NCBI RefSeq assembly: GCF_036785885.1
Contig: NC_092316.1
Span: 15,431,001-15,495,000 of the forward strand
Reading direction: 5' to 3'
Source: Coffea arabica
Taxonomy: Eukaryota; Streptophyta; Magnoliopsida; Gentianales; Rubiaceae
Length of the DNA stretch: 64,000 nucleotides
In this document: positions 1-11,827 of the stretch, piece after piece
Layout: every line of letters starts with the position of its first letter
How positions within the stretch are numbered: position 1 is the first letter of the stretch
Position numbers and translations under genes: made by a program
Notes under the pieces: model-generated
What the model was told of the DNA's origin: nothing
Database searches by the model: none
Seen by the model: the letters and a program-made list of their open reading frames with translations, nothing else

Positions 1-2
1 AA

Positions 3-536
3 CCACCATTAGAAGTTTCTAAGAACATTTCCAACATTCGTCAAGTGATCTTTGAATTATATGATGAATATGTTGCTTTGGCAGTGAATGCAGCTAGAGA
101 AGCAGTGGAAGAACACTCTTCACAAAGGTGGGGAAAATATGTGCTTGGAACTAGGTAGGTTGATTGTGATGAGTATTAAATCAAGACCATTGAATCCCAC
201 AAGTCTAGATTGGTTGATTATCTTGACAAACCTCACCAAAAGATTGGAGCAGACCCGGACAACTTTGATTGCTTGGAATGGTGGAAAATAAATTGGATCT
301 CAAACCCAGTACTATCTCGAATGGGCTATGATATATTGGTCGTTTTGATAACTATAGTTGCATTAGAAGCCACATTTAGTGCCTAGACTTTAGTAATTGA
401 TGCGTATCAAGCTTCACTTCATCCAAATATAGTTCAAGTCTTGATGTACGTAGGAGATTGGTTTAGGAAGCTTTACAGGGTCAAAAAGAAAATGAAGGTC
501 AGCTTTATTATTTTACCAGCAAACTTCCAAATTTGA
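3..536 (+). pseudogene. hAT-family transposase, C-terminal fragment (decayed)
   Basis: Read in the third forward frame, this stretch gives a recognisable hAT C-terminal dimerisation region: a YLD segment, then a conserved LEWWK block (about 268-282), PVLSRMGYDIL, a VALEATFSA stretch matching the usual ASE-AFS signature, and a closing DWFRKLY. In intact hAT transposases this part mediates dimerisation and includes the last acidic catalytic region. Three in-frame stops interrupt it (near 156, 177 and 384), so no protein is made. The 5' part lies outside the window. It resembles the RICESLEEPER/DAYSLEEPER type of plant hAT proteins, but the stops point to a dead transposon rather than a domesticated gene. 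Confidence 0.75.
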
Positions 537-1483
537 GTTATTGAGGATAAGTTACTTTATTCTTATCATAATTTATTTAACTTTTTGTGTTTTGCCTTCT
601 TTCCCTTTCTTTTATGCAGGAAGTCAAACCAATCAAAGAAATTGACTTGCCAAAAGTTATAAAATTTATGCCACATGGACCAAGTTTCATATTGTGGTAC
701 ATTCTTTTTCTTAATTGTTGAATATTTAATGTTTATAGTTCACTTCATTCCTTTATTTTTTATTCCATTTATTGCCACTATAGCTGTTGAAATGGCTAAT
801 GAGATTGCTGGTTCTAAGAGAAATGGTTCACATCAAAAGCTTGTTCTAACTTCTAAGTGAAATGATAGTGTGAGTGAATTGATGTATGTTGCTGTTTTAG
901 TGAAATTTTTGCATTTTTTGTTGTTAGTGAATTGTTATTGTATGTGAATGAGACTCAAAATGCTTGTTTTGGAGTCCCGAATATTGTTGGAAATTTCTTT
1001 AATGAATAGTCCATGGCTGTTATATTCTATGTTTATTATAGCCTAGAAGGAGTTCATTTTTCACTTTTAAATGGTTGTTGGAATCTTGATTTTTGAATAC
1101 AGAATCTGCATGGAGTTAAATGGTTGGAGCTGAAATTTTCATTCCTGCTACTGCTGCTGCAGTAGAGTTATGTTGCTGACCGCTGCTATTCATTTTTATT
1201 GCTACTGCTGTTTCTTATTTCTTCTGTTGTTGCATCTCATTTCTGCTCCTGCCTATTGCTAGCTATTAGTTTTTGCTGCTGTTCATTTCTGCTGTTGCTG
1301 CTTTTGCTGTTCAAAACTTGAAGGTGGAATCTAGATTTGCAGTGTTGCTGCATTTGGTCCATTTCTATTGCACTTTAAAGACATCAATATTAATTTTTAT
1401 GTATTAAGTTTGGATTTTGGAGCTTGTTTCTTTTATTTGTAGTATTGTACATATGCACTTGATGGAATTATGTTTGCTTTCAA
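537..1483. other. intergenic, with an imperfect CTG-rich triplet tract
   Basis: No gene is seen. Between about 1143 and 1310 the plus strand is dominated by degenerate CTG/GCT triplets mixed with TTC and TTG, an old microsatellite-like tract. The rest is unremarkable AT-rich sequence. Confidence 0.5.
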
Positions 1484-2012
1484 GTGTAATGTCGCATATC
1501 GTGACGGAGAAGGGAAAGGGAGTGAAATATGATGCCCGACCCGTTGAGTTACTAATAACTTTGGGTTAACCATTTTGAATTTGTAGTTTCAGCTGAAAGG
1601 GTATTGGGCCAGTCGTTACGGTGAGTATCAAAGCAAATTTCACGTGGTCTCTGTGCTGGATGAGTTTAAACTATTGGGTTATGGTTCCAACTACGCAAAG
1701 AAATACAAGAAAGTAAGTGCTGTATAGGATTAAATATCACGTTCGATGGGGGACCACCTTTAGAACGCATCAAACGGGGACTACACACATCAAATGGGGA
1801 CTACATCTAAAACCTATATGAGCCACTTCTAGAACCTATGCATGACTAAGTGGACAGTTTGAATAATAACAGATTTTGCGAGGATCAAAAGTGTTAAAGG
1901 TGGAGAGAGTGTAATATCCCACATCGAGATAGAGAAGGGAAAGGGAGTGAAATATAATGTCTAGCCTATTTGGTTACTAATAAATTTGAATTAATCACTC
2001 TGAACCTTCAGA
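1484..2012 (+). repeat. pair of ~100-bp direct repeats, 425 bp apart
   Basis: The segment starting at 1484 (GTGTAATGTCGCATATCG) recurs at 1909 (GTGTAATATCCCACATCG). Both copies continue with a shared GAGAAGGGAAAGGGAGTGAAA block and end near 1589 and 2012. TGTAATATCCCACATCG resembles the start of many plant LTRs, so this may be a short element with terminal direct repeats. I see no primer-binding site or polypurine tract that settles this. Confidence 0.45.
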
Positions 2013-2548
2013 CATTCTTTGGTTATTTCCATAGTTGTAGTTTTGAAAATTGTAGTTCATTACTGAATTTTCTTCTCTCAAGTTTTTATCCACTTTTGTT
2101 TACTATCCTCCGTAGAACCTAAAAACACTTTCAAATAATCTTATAAGTAAGATTAGTCAAAAAGAATAATTTAAAAGACAAACAAAAACAAGACATTAAA
2201 TACAAAACAAAATACTAAACATAACAAACAAGATACTTAACGTAACTGTCGCGCCCCATTTTTTGAAAAATCGGAAAAAGAGTCGTTTTGAAATCATAAT
2301 GTGTAGTGTGTGTGAAATATGTGAAGTGTGTGAATGTGAGAAATAAAAGAAAAGGTCATGGGACTTTTAAATGCGACGGTTTGGCCAAAATGATAATCTA
2401 AAAAGGTTTTTAGAAAAGTAGGAGTCGCCACTTGGTATTGAATTAGGGTGTACCAAATCACCCAAAAAGTAAAAAAAATGAAGTAAAAATCTTTTTAGAT
2501 AACTCCTAACCCACGAAAATCAGAGAGACGAGTTCGGGGGTCACAGTT

Positions 2549-3230
2549 TGACAGGTTGTCGAAGCCTGTGCAATAATAATAACCTGCTCAAACTAAAAAT
2601 AATTTCTGTAGATAGCGGTGAGTAGGGTCGAATCCACAGGGACTGAGAGTAATTATTTCTTTTCAAGTTCACAGTAACAAGGGGGGTGTTTTTATATCAG
2701 GGGTGACAAGTTAGACAATTCAACTAAAAGTAAAATAATAAAAATAAAATAGCCAACTAGAAATTAAATAACAAATTACTAAAATCAAATGAGTGATAAT
2801 TAAGAATCTAGTCAAGAAATAACTTCAACAATGGTTCACCTAATTGATCATCGAAACAAGGGCAATTCCAATTATTCATCAATAAATAGGTTATAACTGC
2901 CAAACAAGCGATGACAGTCAACCCCTCCTTACTGTGTCGGTGATCAAGGTACGCCCGTTAATCACTTCTCTAATTGGGAAACAATCCTAGGTACGCCCAT
3001 AAGATTTAATTCCCCAATTGCCTTACGTATTAGAGGAGCCCTATTCTAACCAAATAACGCACTACCAGGGTTATTTTAGATTAGCCCGCGTATTCCCCTG
3101 ACACAAATCTAATCATGCCAGTTATCACTATTTTGAGACAATTAAATAATTACGGATTTAACGTCCCAATTGACAATAGATTACCCAATCAATTAATTAT
3201 CCAGATCCAAGACAATCAATTAATTGAATA
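2549..3230 (-). repeat. element B 3' LTR, truncated
   Basis: About 682 bp match the left part of the LTR at 5305-6811, with about 13 differences counted by eye. It starts TGACAGGTTG and stops abruptly after AATTGAATA, where plastid DNA begins. The remaining ~825 bp of this LTR are missing. Confidence 0.88.
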
Positions 3231-3292
3231 TAAAAAGGGGGGTGGGTCAAAAAACTTATTAGATACCATAAACTCCGGTATCTAATAAGTTC

Positions 3293-3337
<45 letters not shown>

Positions 3338-3480
3338 AATACTCTAACCACTGAGTTAAGTAGGTCATTTATCATTCCAAAGATAACAAAATGGAACCCA
3401 TCCCGTCGATGTGGATTATAAATATCATATTGCTTATAAGCAATACCGCTCAAAGAGATCAAAGATTTATGATATTTTAT
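3231..3480 (-). other. nuclear insertion of plastid DNA (NUPT), trnM region
   Basis: The block lies between the LTR remnant and the broken end of gag and is related to neither. On the minus strand it reads as the plastid trnV-trnM spacer, trnM-CAU, and a downstream stem-loop toward atpE. The stem-loop is a perfect 15-bp inverted repeat (arms 3253-3267 and 3277-3291), typical of plastid 3' ends. The right boundary is uncertain by about 15 bp, because gag homology fades near 3490. Confidence 0.8.
3293..3365 (-). tRNA. trnM-CAU: plastid-derived tRNA-Met (CAU), transplanted copy
   Basis: This 73-nt minus-strand sequence folds as a cloverleaf. It has a 7-bp acceptor stem (ACCTACT with AGTAGGT), a D-arm with the box ACTCAGTGG, an anticodon loop containing CAT, and a T-arm TTGGTTCAAATCCAA. 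It matches the plastid elongator tRNA-Met type. It sits inside a dead retrotransposon in nuclear DNA. Its internal boxes could in principle be read by RNA polymerase III, but nothing indicates that it is used. Confidence 0.85.
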
Positions 3481-5214
3481 CAGGGAATATTCATTAGGGG
3501 GATATTTATCTCAACTTTGCGAAAAACCTCCAAGATCTCCTTCTCCTTATCCTCTTTTTTCGATTTTTCCAACCTGCTAGGAAAAGGAGGCGGGTTAGTT
3601 TTAGTTGAAATTACTGGGTCAGGAAGTACCTTTAGATCTGCACCATTGCTGTCCTCCCTTTCAATCTCATTTTCGATCTTGTCCTCATCCTTATCCTTAG
3701 GGATCACAGGTTCAGACCCTTGAATTTCCTTCCCGCTCCTTAGGGTCATTGCGCTCACGTTCTTCGGATTCAATTCGGGCTGAGATGGCAATTTTCCTTG
3801 GTTCTAGGAATCCAAACGGTTGATTGTTGTGGCCATTTGACTTATCTGATTCCTTATATCCTGCATTTCGGAGTCCGTCCTTTGCTGATTTTGCATAATG
3901 GTTGCCTCCGTCCTTTGCTGATTTTGCACCATGGTTGTCATCATTTGTTTCATCATCTCCTCCAAAGATGAACCAGAGCTTGGGGGCGGAGGTGGTCGGA
4001 TTGGTATTATTGCTGGTACCCTGGTGGCTTATTTGGCATAAAGTTAGACTGCCTGTTCTGTGCAAAGTTGGGTTGCCTACTCCCTCCATAACTGAGGTTG
4101 GGATGATCTCTCCACCCTGGGTTGTAGGTGCTTGAGTAAGGGTCGTACTGCTTTCTTGGCGCGGGCGCGTGGTCAGCCATGTTCACCTGTTCTGCAGTTT
4201 TTTCGTGAACCATTGGGCACATGTCTGCAGAGTGACCTATACCAGTGCAAATCCCGCATACCCTGGCTTGTGATGCGTTTCTCACAGCCTGTTGACTAAC
4301 AAACGCGGTCAACTCAGCTAGCTGCTGCTGCATAGAGGGTTTCTCTACCTCATTCACCCTGCGTATTGGAACATCCTCTCTCGTACCGAATTGTTGTGAA
4401 TTTTCTGCCATCCCCTCTATTAGCTCCCGTGCTTCCTGAGGGGTCTTGTTCACCAGTGCCCCTCCACTTGCAGCATCAATGATGCTCCTGTCTCTGAAAA
4501 GGAGCCCCTCATAAAAATACTGTATGACCAACTGCTCACTTATTTGGTGTTAGGGGCACCTGCGCAACAAGTTCTTATACCGTTCCCAATACTCATAAAA
4601 TGACTCCCCTGGATGCTGCTTGATCCCACAAATTTCTTTCCTCAGACTTGCAACCCTGGACGCAGGAAAATATTTATCCAAAAATTTTTTCTTCAATTGG
4701 TCCCACGTGTGATGCTGCCTGGCGACAGGTAGTACAGCCAGTCCTTCGCAGAATCTTTCAAGGAGAAGGGGAACGCCCTCATTTTTATCTGCTCTTCTGT
4801 GATTCCCGGGGGTTTCATACTATTGCACACGACATCAAACTCCTGCAGATGCTTATACGGCTCCTCACCTGGTAAGCCATGAAAAGAAGGTAAAAGATGA
4901 ATTAGACCTGATTTCAATTCGAACGAAGTGTTATCACCCAAACTCGGGAAAGTAATGCATAAAGGCTGCTGAGTCAAATCAGGAGCAGCCAACTCCCTTA
5001 ATGTTCGTGCATTAGCCATGGTGCCCTCCCTCTGGTCAGAGTCACTCGAAGTGTTACCAAACGAATCTGTTGGTTCAACTTCTGACTCGGGTCTTTGAGA
5101 TGTAGCACTGGAGTGCTCTTCTCTGAGCTGTCTGGTTTCCTTTCTCGTTCTACGCGCGGTCTTCTCTACCTCAGGGTCAAAAATCAAATCACCTGTGCGA
5201 GAAGATCGAGGCAT
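3480..5214 (-). pseudogene. element B gag, broken
   Basis: The reading starts at an ATG (5212-5214) with MPRSSRTGDL, closely paralleling the gag of element C. It continues with the conserved TLRELAAPDL block, the Retrotrans_gag core (HLLPSFHGLPGEEP ... RAFPFSLKDSAKDWLYYL), a CCHC zinc knuckle (CGICTGIGHSADMC, near 4240) and an ITLRSGKE-like block near 3740. It is inactivated by a single-base frameshift near 4698, a TAA at 4550-4552 where the relative has CAA, and a further frame change between about 4010 and 3790. Homology ends just after the NIPL motif, where plastid DNA replaces protease and pol. Confidence 0.85.
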
Positions 5215-5281
5215 ACACTAGAAGAAAACCAGAAAATTAGGACAAAAAATGAATTTAAAAAGAAACAAATAATAACGCCAG

Positions 5282-5299
5282 TCCCCGGCAACGGCGCCA
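5282..5299 (-). other. element B primer-binding site (tRNA-Asp type)
   Basis: On the minus strand this reads TGGCGCCGTTGCCGGGGA, identical to the element C site and of the kind used by Athila-type elements, which prime from tRNA-Asp. It lies 5 bp inside the 5' LTR. Confidence 0.85.
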
Positions 5300-5304
5300 A
5301 AAAT

Positions 5305-6811
5305 TGACAGGTTGTCGAAGCCTGTGCAATAATAAAAACCTGCTCAAACTAAAAATAATTTCTGTAGATAGCGGTGAGCAGGGTCGAATCCACAGGGACT
5401 GAGAGTAATTATTTCTTTTCAAATTCACAGTGACAAGGGGGGTGTTTTTATATCAGGGGTGACAAGTTAGACAATTCAACTAAAAGTAAAATAATAAAAA
5501 TAAAATAGCTAACTAGAAATTAAATAACAAATTACTAAAATCAAATGAGTGATAATTAAGAATCTAGCCAAGAAATAACTTCAGCAATGGTTCACCTAAT
5601 TGATCATCGAAACAAGGGCAATTCCAATTATTCATCAATAAATAGGTTATAACTGCCAAACAAGCGATGACAGTTAACCCCTCCTTACTGTGTCGGTGAT
5701 CAAGGTACGCCCGTTAATCACTTCTCTAATTGGGAAACAATCCTAGGTACGCTCATAAGATTTAATTTCCCAATTGCCTTACGTATTAGAGGAGTCCTAT
5801 TCTAACCAAATAACGCACTACCAGGGTTATTTTAGATTAGCCCGCGTATTCCCCTGACACAAATCTAATCATGCCAGTTATCACTATTTTGAGACAATTA
5901 AACAATTACGGATTTAACGTCCCAATTGACAATAGATTACCCAATCAATTAATTATCCGGATCCAAGACAATCAATTAATTGAATAACCATAAGCGTAGC
6001 AATCAAGGAATACACGAATACCAATAAATAAATGGGAAAGATTAAATTAAATCGATCTCACAATTTTTAGGCGAATCAAAGCATCCGTCGTTTCTTGACT
6101 AGAATGAGGGGATTAGCTCATATTGGGTGAACTAAGCCCGCAGGAAATTTCAGCCAGAGTCACGGCCTTAGTCTGCATCTTAGGAATCCGCAATTCGTCG
6201 AACACTTATAAGGCACACGACAATTACAAGTGACAATTGAGTTTCTTTATTGTTGCTAGCATCCATGGAGCAGGGCCACTCAAGAGAAACAAGGTGGAAA
6301 AGTTAAAGAAGGTGGGCTCCAACTCTTTGCTCCTAACATGCGTGGAGACAAAAAGCTAAACGTAAGGTAACTAGGAAAAGTCAAGAACTCAAGCTAAATT
6401 ATCCTGCCATGTGTAAGAGAAGTCAAGAGCAAAAGCTCAAGGAAAAGTCAACAATCTCAAGCTAAGCTACAGACGGAAAACTAAAAACTAAGCTAGCTAG
6501 TGAACTTCCTCCTCCTTGTTCCTTTTTAATTGCGGCGCACATCAACAGGAAGAGAAGCCCTCCGTCCGTCATTCCTTTGCAAAAATTACCAAAATGGGCA
6601 TGACATCTTCTGTTCCAAAAGTGCCCCTGGGACAAGCTTTATCATCTGAATTTTTTTCCTGTCAATTTGGCACCTGTTATCATATTTTCATTCTACTCCC
6701 TGAAATATACGTAAATTACGAAAAATGAGTAGAATCCAGCAATTAATCCACATCAAGTCAGGTAATAGGGGGAAATAATAATAAAATAAATAGATAAATT
6801 GCAGTCTATCA
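5305..6811 (-). repeat. element B 5' LTR, full length
   Basis: A 1507-bp LTR beginning (plus-strand view) TGACAGGTTG and ending GTCTATCA, giving TGA...TCA ends. It is followed by the target duplication CAGTT. The block GGTCGAATCCACAGGGA near 5383 is shared in reverse complement with the element C LTR, so the two are related families. Confidence 0.9.
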
Positions 6812-7129
6812 CAGTTGATAAAAGAGAAGGCAAAGACAAAGTCTAAGGCACCCTTTTACCCTCGCCTAAACTAGTTGCGTGATTTAGTCATAATTTCCTT
6901 AATTTCTAACCAAAAGATGTATTGCATTTGGATGTAACTAACATGGATGCAATCCTAAATCTAATGATGAATCTAGTGGGACAAATATCTCTTAGAGGCT
7001 CGATTGGACTAAATCACATGAGTTGTGATAGCCAAGGATAAGCCCTCCAAGATGGTCACGAATAATGCTAATGACGTAAGAATGAATAGAATGAATGTAT
7101 GCAATGTGAAAACATAAGCTTGTGTTAAG

Positions 7130-7410
7130 TGGAAAAAAGTAATAAAAGACAATAGTGTGTAAGTGGGAATGTGCAAATGGGTACTATGTAGAAAGTGAGA
7201 GTGTGTGAAGTCATAGTGGGTAAAATGGTGGTGTGTAAAGCGATAATATATAAAGTGGTGGTGTGTGAAGTGATAGTGGTAAAAAGTAGTAGTGTAAAAA
7301 GTGATAATATATAAAGTGGTGGTGTGTGAAGTGTAGAGTGAGGGTGATAATATGTGAAGTGTAAGTGCAAAGTGATAAGGGGTAAAATGATAGTGTGAAG
7401 AGTGTGCAAA
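7130..7410. repeat. short degenerate tandem repeats within the element A LTR
   Basis: Irregular repeats of GTGTGTGAAGTGATAGTGG and AGTGATAATATATAAAGTGG about 20-35 bp long. Both strands stay open for 90-140 codons here, but the translations are low-complexity His/Thr/Leu/Tyr repeats and are not genes. Confidence 0.7.
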
Positions 7411-10152
7411 TAGTAAGGTGCTTCGGAAATGCATGAGCCTTAGGGAGATGTAAGCAAGACGAGTATGGGGAGATCCTAAATCGTGACTTTTAATTTGTCT
7501 TTTGGTTAGAAGGAAGAACTAGCGTGCTAAACCTATGTGTAATCATACTCGCTCGTTTCCCTTACCAGAAGGGTGACTCCCTAACCTATGCAAGCAAATG
7601 AATTAGTCTAAAATGAAAATGCAGCCCTAAATGTGTAGGGGAAAGATTAGGGGAGCATGCAAAATGAGAAATACTAAAAGGAAAAATGAATGAAATGTAG
7701 TGAAGGCATGCAGATATGACACTAGCGGAAAAAAGGTCTAGCGTTGGACTAGCCTTTTACTAACGTTCATTTACAAGCATTGGACTTGTAAGATCTCGAG
7801 GGGAAGACCATGACTAGCATTAGACTAGCCACGGTGACGTGCATTCATCCACATGATCAGATATAATGCTAAAGCAAATAGACATGCAAAGCACATAGTT
7901 TCACATAGCATGTAGCACATATGCATGCTTACCTAAATGCAAAAACCTAGGAAAGCAGTAACATATAGCACATAGGCACGCAAATCACACCAAGCAAATA
8001 AAGCAAAGAAGCCCTAACTATTACATTTGGGGGGGGCCCTACTACAATCTAAGGGGGAATGAGTTAAATAAAATGATATAATAACCTAACTATTACAATT
8101 GTGGCATTTAATTGCCTTCCCAAATAATTACAAATTAAATGAAAATAGATATACAAAATTAAAACAAATAAAGTAACTAAATGAATAAATAGAATGAGAA
8201 TATTCAGAAGGCATGCAATTTCACATATAAGTTCACATAGGGTCAAGTAGAAATCAAAACAAGGGGAAGCGTGTACCTCCCTTGAATTGGTACCCCTAAT
8301 GAGATGCAATCACTTATTTACCCTCCAAAAACAAAGAAAAGGTCAAGGAATCACTTTAATTAACAAATAATCATAAACGATGAAAATAAACATGAAACTG
8401 AATCAATTAAATCATATAAATGACCTACGTTTAAGAAATTAAAACAAGTAGGGGCTAAATTACAAAATTAACAAAGTTATGGGGATCAAATTATAATTAT
8501 CACAAAGATATAAGGTCAAAATTAAAGAAAAACAAAGTTTAGGAACCTATTTGTAAATAAATTAGGGACCCAATTGAAAGAAGTTGAAAGTTTCTAGGGC
8601 CACAATATAGTTAAGGAGAAATCCAGGGGCTGATTTGCAAATTCAGTTACCAGATTCTTAAGAAACAGGCCATTGGGCCATTTTATTTATCTCCCTGGGC
8701 CGAGATTATCTTCAGCCCATCAAAGAATCTCAAGAAAACGTATGGGCTGGTCCATCAATTAGTCCAACCAAAACAGCTAGGGTTTGTCTCCCAAGCCCTG
8801 ACCGAAAGCCTTAAAAAAAATCAGACTAGCCCATCTTTAATTACCCCAGCCCAACCGAGCCAAATCATAAATCCAAAAGAAATATACCAAAATCCATTAT
8901 CAAACCCAACCAAACAAAAAATCCAATTTCCCTAAGCCCAACATGATAAAATCAACAAAAATTATTAAGCCACAATTATGATCTAAAAAAACAAGAATTA
9001 ATCTAGCTAGAAAAGACTACTTATGCATATTAAAAGATTAAAATCTAAAAGGGAGAAACAAGTTCACTTTTCCAATTTTTCGGGTCATATCAGAATAAAG
9101 GGGAAACTTGAGAGGTTCAATCACAACAAAATAGAGACCTAATTGGAGGAATCATGAAGGTTTTGGGGTCGAAATTAAAGAAAAGTAAAGTCCAGGGGTC
9201 AATTTATGCTTAAATCATGACTTAATTGACCAAGATCTGGAAGTTACGCAGGCTTTAATGTGATTTCACCAAAGGTCAAGGGTCAATTTGCGAATTCATA
9301 AACATTTTCCAACCCAGTTCGTCTTCTTTGCAATACACAGGCTATTTTCTTCTGAAAACGCGACCAGATGTTATTCATAAGCAAAATGTAGGCCAGCCAT
9401 CTTCTCCAAATGAAATTCAACATCTGACCGCCATCGCAGCTTTCTCACAAAGGAAAAAAATATCCGAAAAAACTCAACTTCAAACCCACACGAATTCATG
9501 TCATTAAATCGTGTTCATGAAAAGGGAAATTAAGAAAACGAAACTCTTCAAACTCCACTTTTTCACGAAATTCAATCATTCAAACAGGCATGGAACTTAC
9601 TGACCATTTGTTTCCTCACCAGCAAACGTAGAGAGACTACCTTCCAATTAGAATTTTCAAACAAGCATTTCATCGAACAGCAAAGGAGCATTAAAATTTC
9701 ACCAAATTTTTGTTCAATTAAGGTTATAATCTGCCCCAAAATTGTCAGCGACACAAGAGGTTTCAATCCAATCCACATATAAACATGTAAATTCAAAAAA
9801 AATATGGACAATCAACAGGGAAATCGCACAACAAAGTCACGGCAGACCCGTTTGGAAAACTTTCCAAAACTTGTGCTTGAGGAAAAACTGAAATTCAAAG
9901 GAAAAGGGTCAACTTACAGTGCTCTTACTTGAGCGGTGGAGACGGCGATTATGACGAAGACGAAGACGGTGAATTGGAATTGGAAGATGACGAAGCCTGA
10001 CTTTGTCTGAGAGCTTTCATCTAGATTTGTAGAGAGCGGCAGCGGCCAGGGAGGTTGTGTGCGGTGGTGACGATGGCAGACAGCAACAGCGGCGGATGCG
10101 GACTGGGGATTTCTCAGATAAGTCTTCCTTCTATGTTTTTTCCCGCAACTTG
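7411..10152. other. element A LTR, non-coding part
   Basis: AT-rich, gene-free DNA belonging to the long LTR. It contains a G run near 8030 and several GGGCC-containing stretches (about 8668-8780). No domain, RNA gene or clear inner element was recognised. Confidence 0.5.
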
Positions 10153-10957
10153 GGGTATGTTTGGCTGGAAGTAAAATGTTTTTCTTGGGAAAATATTTTT
10201 CGTGGAAATAATTTTTCATGAAAATCATTTTCCTTTCATCATTTTCAGGTGTTTGGTTAGTTTATTGAAAATATTTTCTTACTTCATTTTTCTGGTGTTT
10301 GTTTAACTTTTGAAATATTTTCACTTTTATCTCTATCTTTACTTTCTACACATTAGAACTACATACTTTTTTTCATGCAAAATAAGAAAATTTATCTCAT
10401 TGTTTAACTTTAAAAATCTTGGAGAAATGTATATATGAATAAAAAATATCTCCTTAAACAATAAACAAATTGCTGACCATTTAGTGTCAAATATCAATCA
10501 CATGCAATGCTTATTGTGACATATATTTTGCACTCTCACTGCTGAAAGTTTCTCTAGAAAAGAATGTCCCTATTATACATAATTAATTACTAGCATAAGA
10601 TGAGCAGGATGAGATTTTTTTTTTATTTTGAATATACTAGGGGGAGGGTTGGGTTGGGTTGGGTGGTACGGGGAAGGGAGTGTAAGGAAGAGATTTTGGG
10701 TTCAAGTCCTCCTGTTTACACTAAAAAAAAAAAGAACACACTACAAGATATTTTCAGTAAATTTGGAATATACTACAAGCGGGATGCATGCATTTCGAAA
10801 AACAACTTCAGTAAGTTTGGAAGGGAATTTGTTTTCCATAAGTCGAGTGAAAATATTTTACATAGGAAAATGTTTTCAATAACTTTTGTGCAACCAAACA
10901 CAGGAAATTAGGAAAATATTTTCCTGGAAAACATTTTCAACCGAAACAAACGGACCC
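10153..10957. mobile_element. MITE-like TIR transposon inside the element A LTR
   Basis: The ends are imperfect inverted repeats of about 60 bp. The left end begins GGGTATGTTTGGCTGG. The right end, reverse-complemented, begins GGGTCCGTTTGTTTCGG. Both continue into AAAATGTTTTCC and GGAAAATATTTT blocks. It is flanked by TTG on both sides (10150-10152 and 10958-10960). No transposase is present. The superfamily is uncertain. A SINE-like insert may account for the centre. Confidence 0.65.
10638..10769 (+). mobile_element. possible short SINE inside the MITE
   Basis: A G-rich head is followed by GGTTCAAGTCC, a good polymerase III B-box, and then by an A-run. AATATACTA occurs just before (10629-10637) and just after (10770-10778), consistent with a target duplication. 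No convincing A-box is visible. Confidence 0.35.
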
Positions 10958-10960
10958 TTG

Positions 10961-11632
10961 GTTCCTCTGTTTCTCGCCACAGCTTGGCTTCGGTTTCTTG
11001 CCGTAGCTTTCTTTCCTCGCTGAAGCATCCTCCTTTCCTCTATTTTTTCTATTTCTTTTCCTCTGTTTTTTCTATTTCTTTTCCTCTGTTTTCTTGCTCT
11101 GTTCCTTCTTCTCTGTTTCCTGTTCTCTGTTTTTCCCTCTAGCCCCCAAGACCTTTTTCTCCTCCATTTTTTTTTGTCGTCGCCCCTCCGCTGTTTTTCT
11201 TTTTCTCTCCACTCGAGCTCTTTCTTCTACCTCCCTTTCCTAGTTTTTCTTTTCTCGTTGCTTTTCTTGTTCTCTTTTTTTTCGAAGCCTCTCCCCGTTC
11301 TTTGGTTATTTCTTTTCCTTTAAATCTTGGCCTCCAAGTGTCTAACACCTAACCCTTTAGGTGCCTTGTTGTCTAATGCCCAAAAGGGACACTTGTCCCC
11401 ATGCATGTCCCTTCCACTTGTCATTTTCACTCTGTTTTCTTTTCTCTTTTTTTTTCCTTTTTTTCTTTTGTTTTTCTGAAATTTAGTATGAAGACAAAAA
11501 TAAAATAAAATAATAAAATAAACCAGAACAAAATAAAAATAAAATTAAAAAACCCTAAACTTGAAACAAATAAAACTAAAATTAAATTAATTAAACAAAT
11601 AAAGTTAAAAAATCAAAAATTTGGTGTCTACA
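10961..11632. repeat. pyrimidine-rich end of the element A LTR
   Basis: About 11020-11300 is dominated by repeated TTTCTTTTCCTCTGTTTT units, followed by AT-rich sequence ending TTGGTGTCTACA, the proposed LTR end. No gene is seen. Confidence 0.5.
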
Positions 11633-11827
11633 GTTTGCCCCTTTTTGTCTGAGTTTTGGAAAAACTTGAAACAAAAAAATAGACACCAAATACTCAACTG
11701 TGTTATTCGGCTGCAAACTACTCGAGCGATTGAGGACCGACCCCTTTAACAAAATTTTAAAATGTGACTGACCCAGACAAGAAGTTTAAAATGGGACTGA
11801 CTCGAACCAAAAATTTAAACGGGACTG
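11633..11827 (+). repeat. element A internal region, start of the 31-bp tandem array
   Basis: Begins GTTTGCCCCTTTTTGTCTG directly after the LTR. From about 11755 it contains degenerate copies of a GGGACTGACCCGA...AAATTTAAAA unit. The array is cut at 11827 by element C and resumes at 27578 after the target duplication GACTG. Confidence 0.7.

Larger units (their letters stand above)
2549..6811 (-). mobile_element. element B: truncated Athila/Tat-like Ty3/Gypsy retrotransposon
   Basis: The element lies in reverse orientation and is flanked on both sides by CAGTT (2544-2548 and 6812-6816), a 5-bp target-site duplication. From right to left it consists of a full LTR (5305-6811), a primer-binding site (5282-5299), a broken gag (to about 3480), about 250 bp of plastid DNA, and a 682-bp LTR remnant (2549-3230). 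Protease, RT, RNase H and integrase are all absent. The intact target-site duplication shows that the deletion happened inside the element after insertion. Confidence 0.88.
2247..11632 (+). mobile_element. element A: long LTR (5' copy), interrupted by element B and a MITE
   Basis: The segment opens TGTCGCGCCCC and closes GGTGTCTACA, with TG...CA ends. Without element B (4263 bp) and one copy of its 5-bp target site it is about 5.1 kb, very long for an LTR and typical of large non-autonomous retrotransposons or Ogre-like elements. No coding region is recognisable. The candidate left flank is GTAAC at 2242-2246. No second copy of this LTR was found to the right, so the LTR call rests on the terminal dinucleotides and on the internal-type repeats that follow. 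It could also be a truncated element or a solo LTR joined to related repeats. Confidence 0.5.

Noticed and set aside
3293..3365. A functional nuclear tRNA-Met gene
   Set aside because: The sequence is of plastid type and embedded in plastid spacer within a dead retrotransposon; it is annotated as a transplanted copy only.
3391..3723. 110-codon plus-strand frame over the plastid and gag junction
   Set aside because: It is the complement of real gag coding DNA and plastid spacer; the translation is not protein-like.
7009..7434. Minus-strand frames of 94-141 codons
   Set aside because: Low-complexity translation of short GTG/AGT tandem repeats in the element A LTR.
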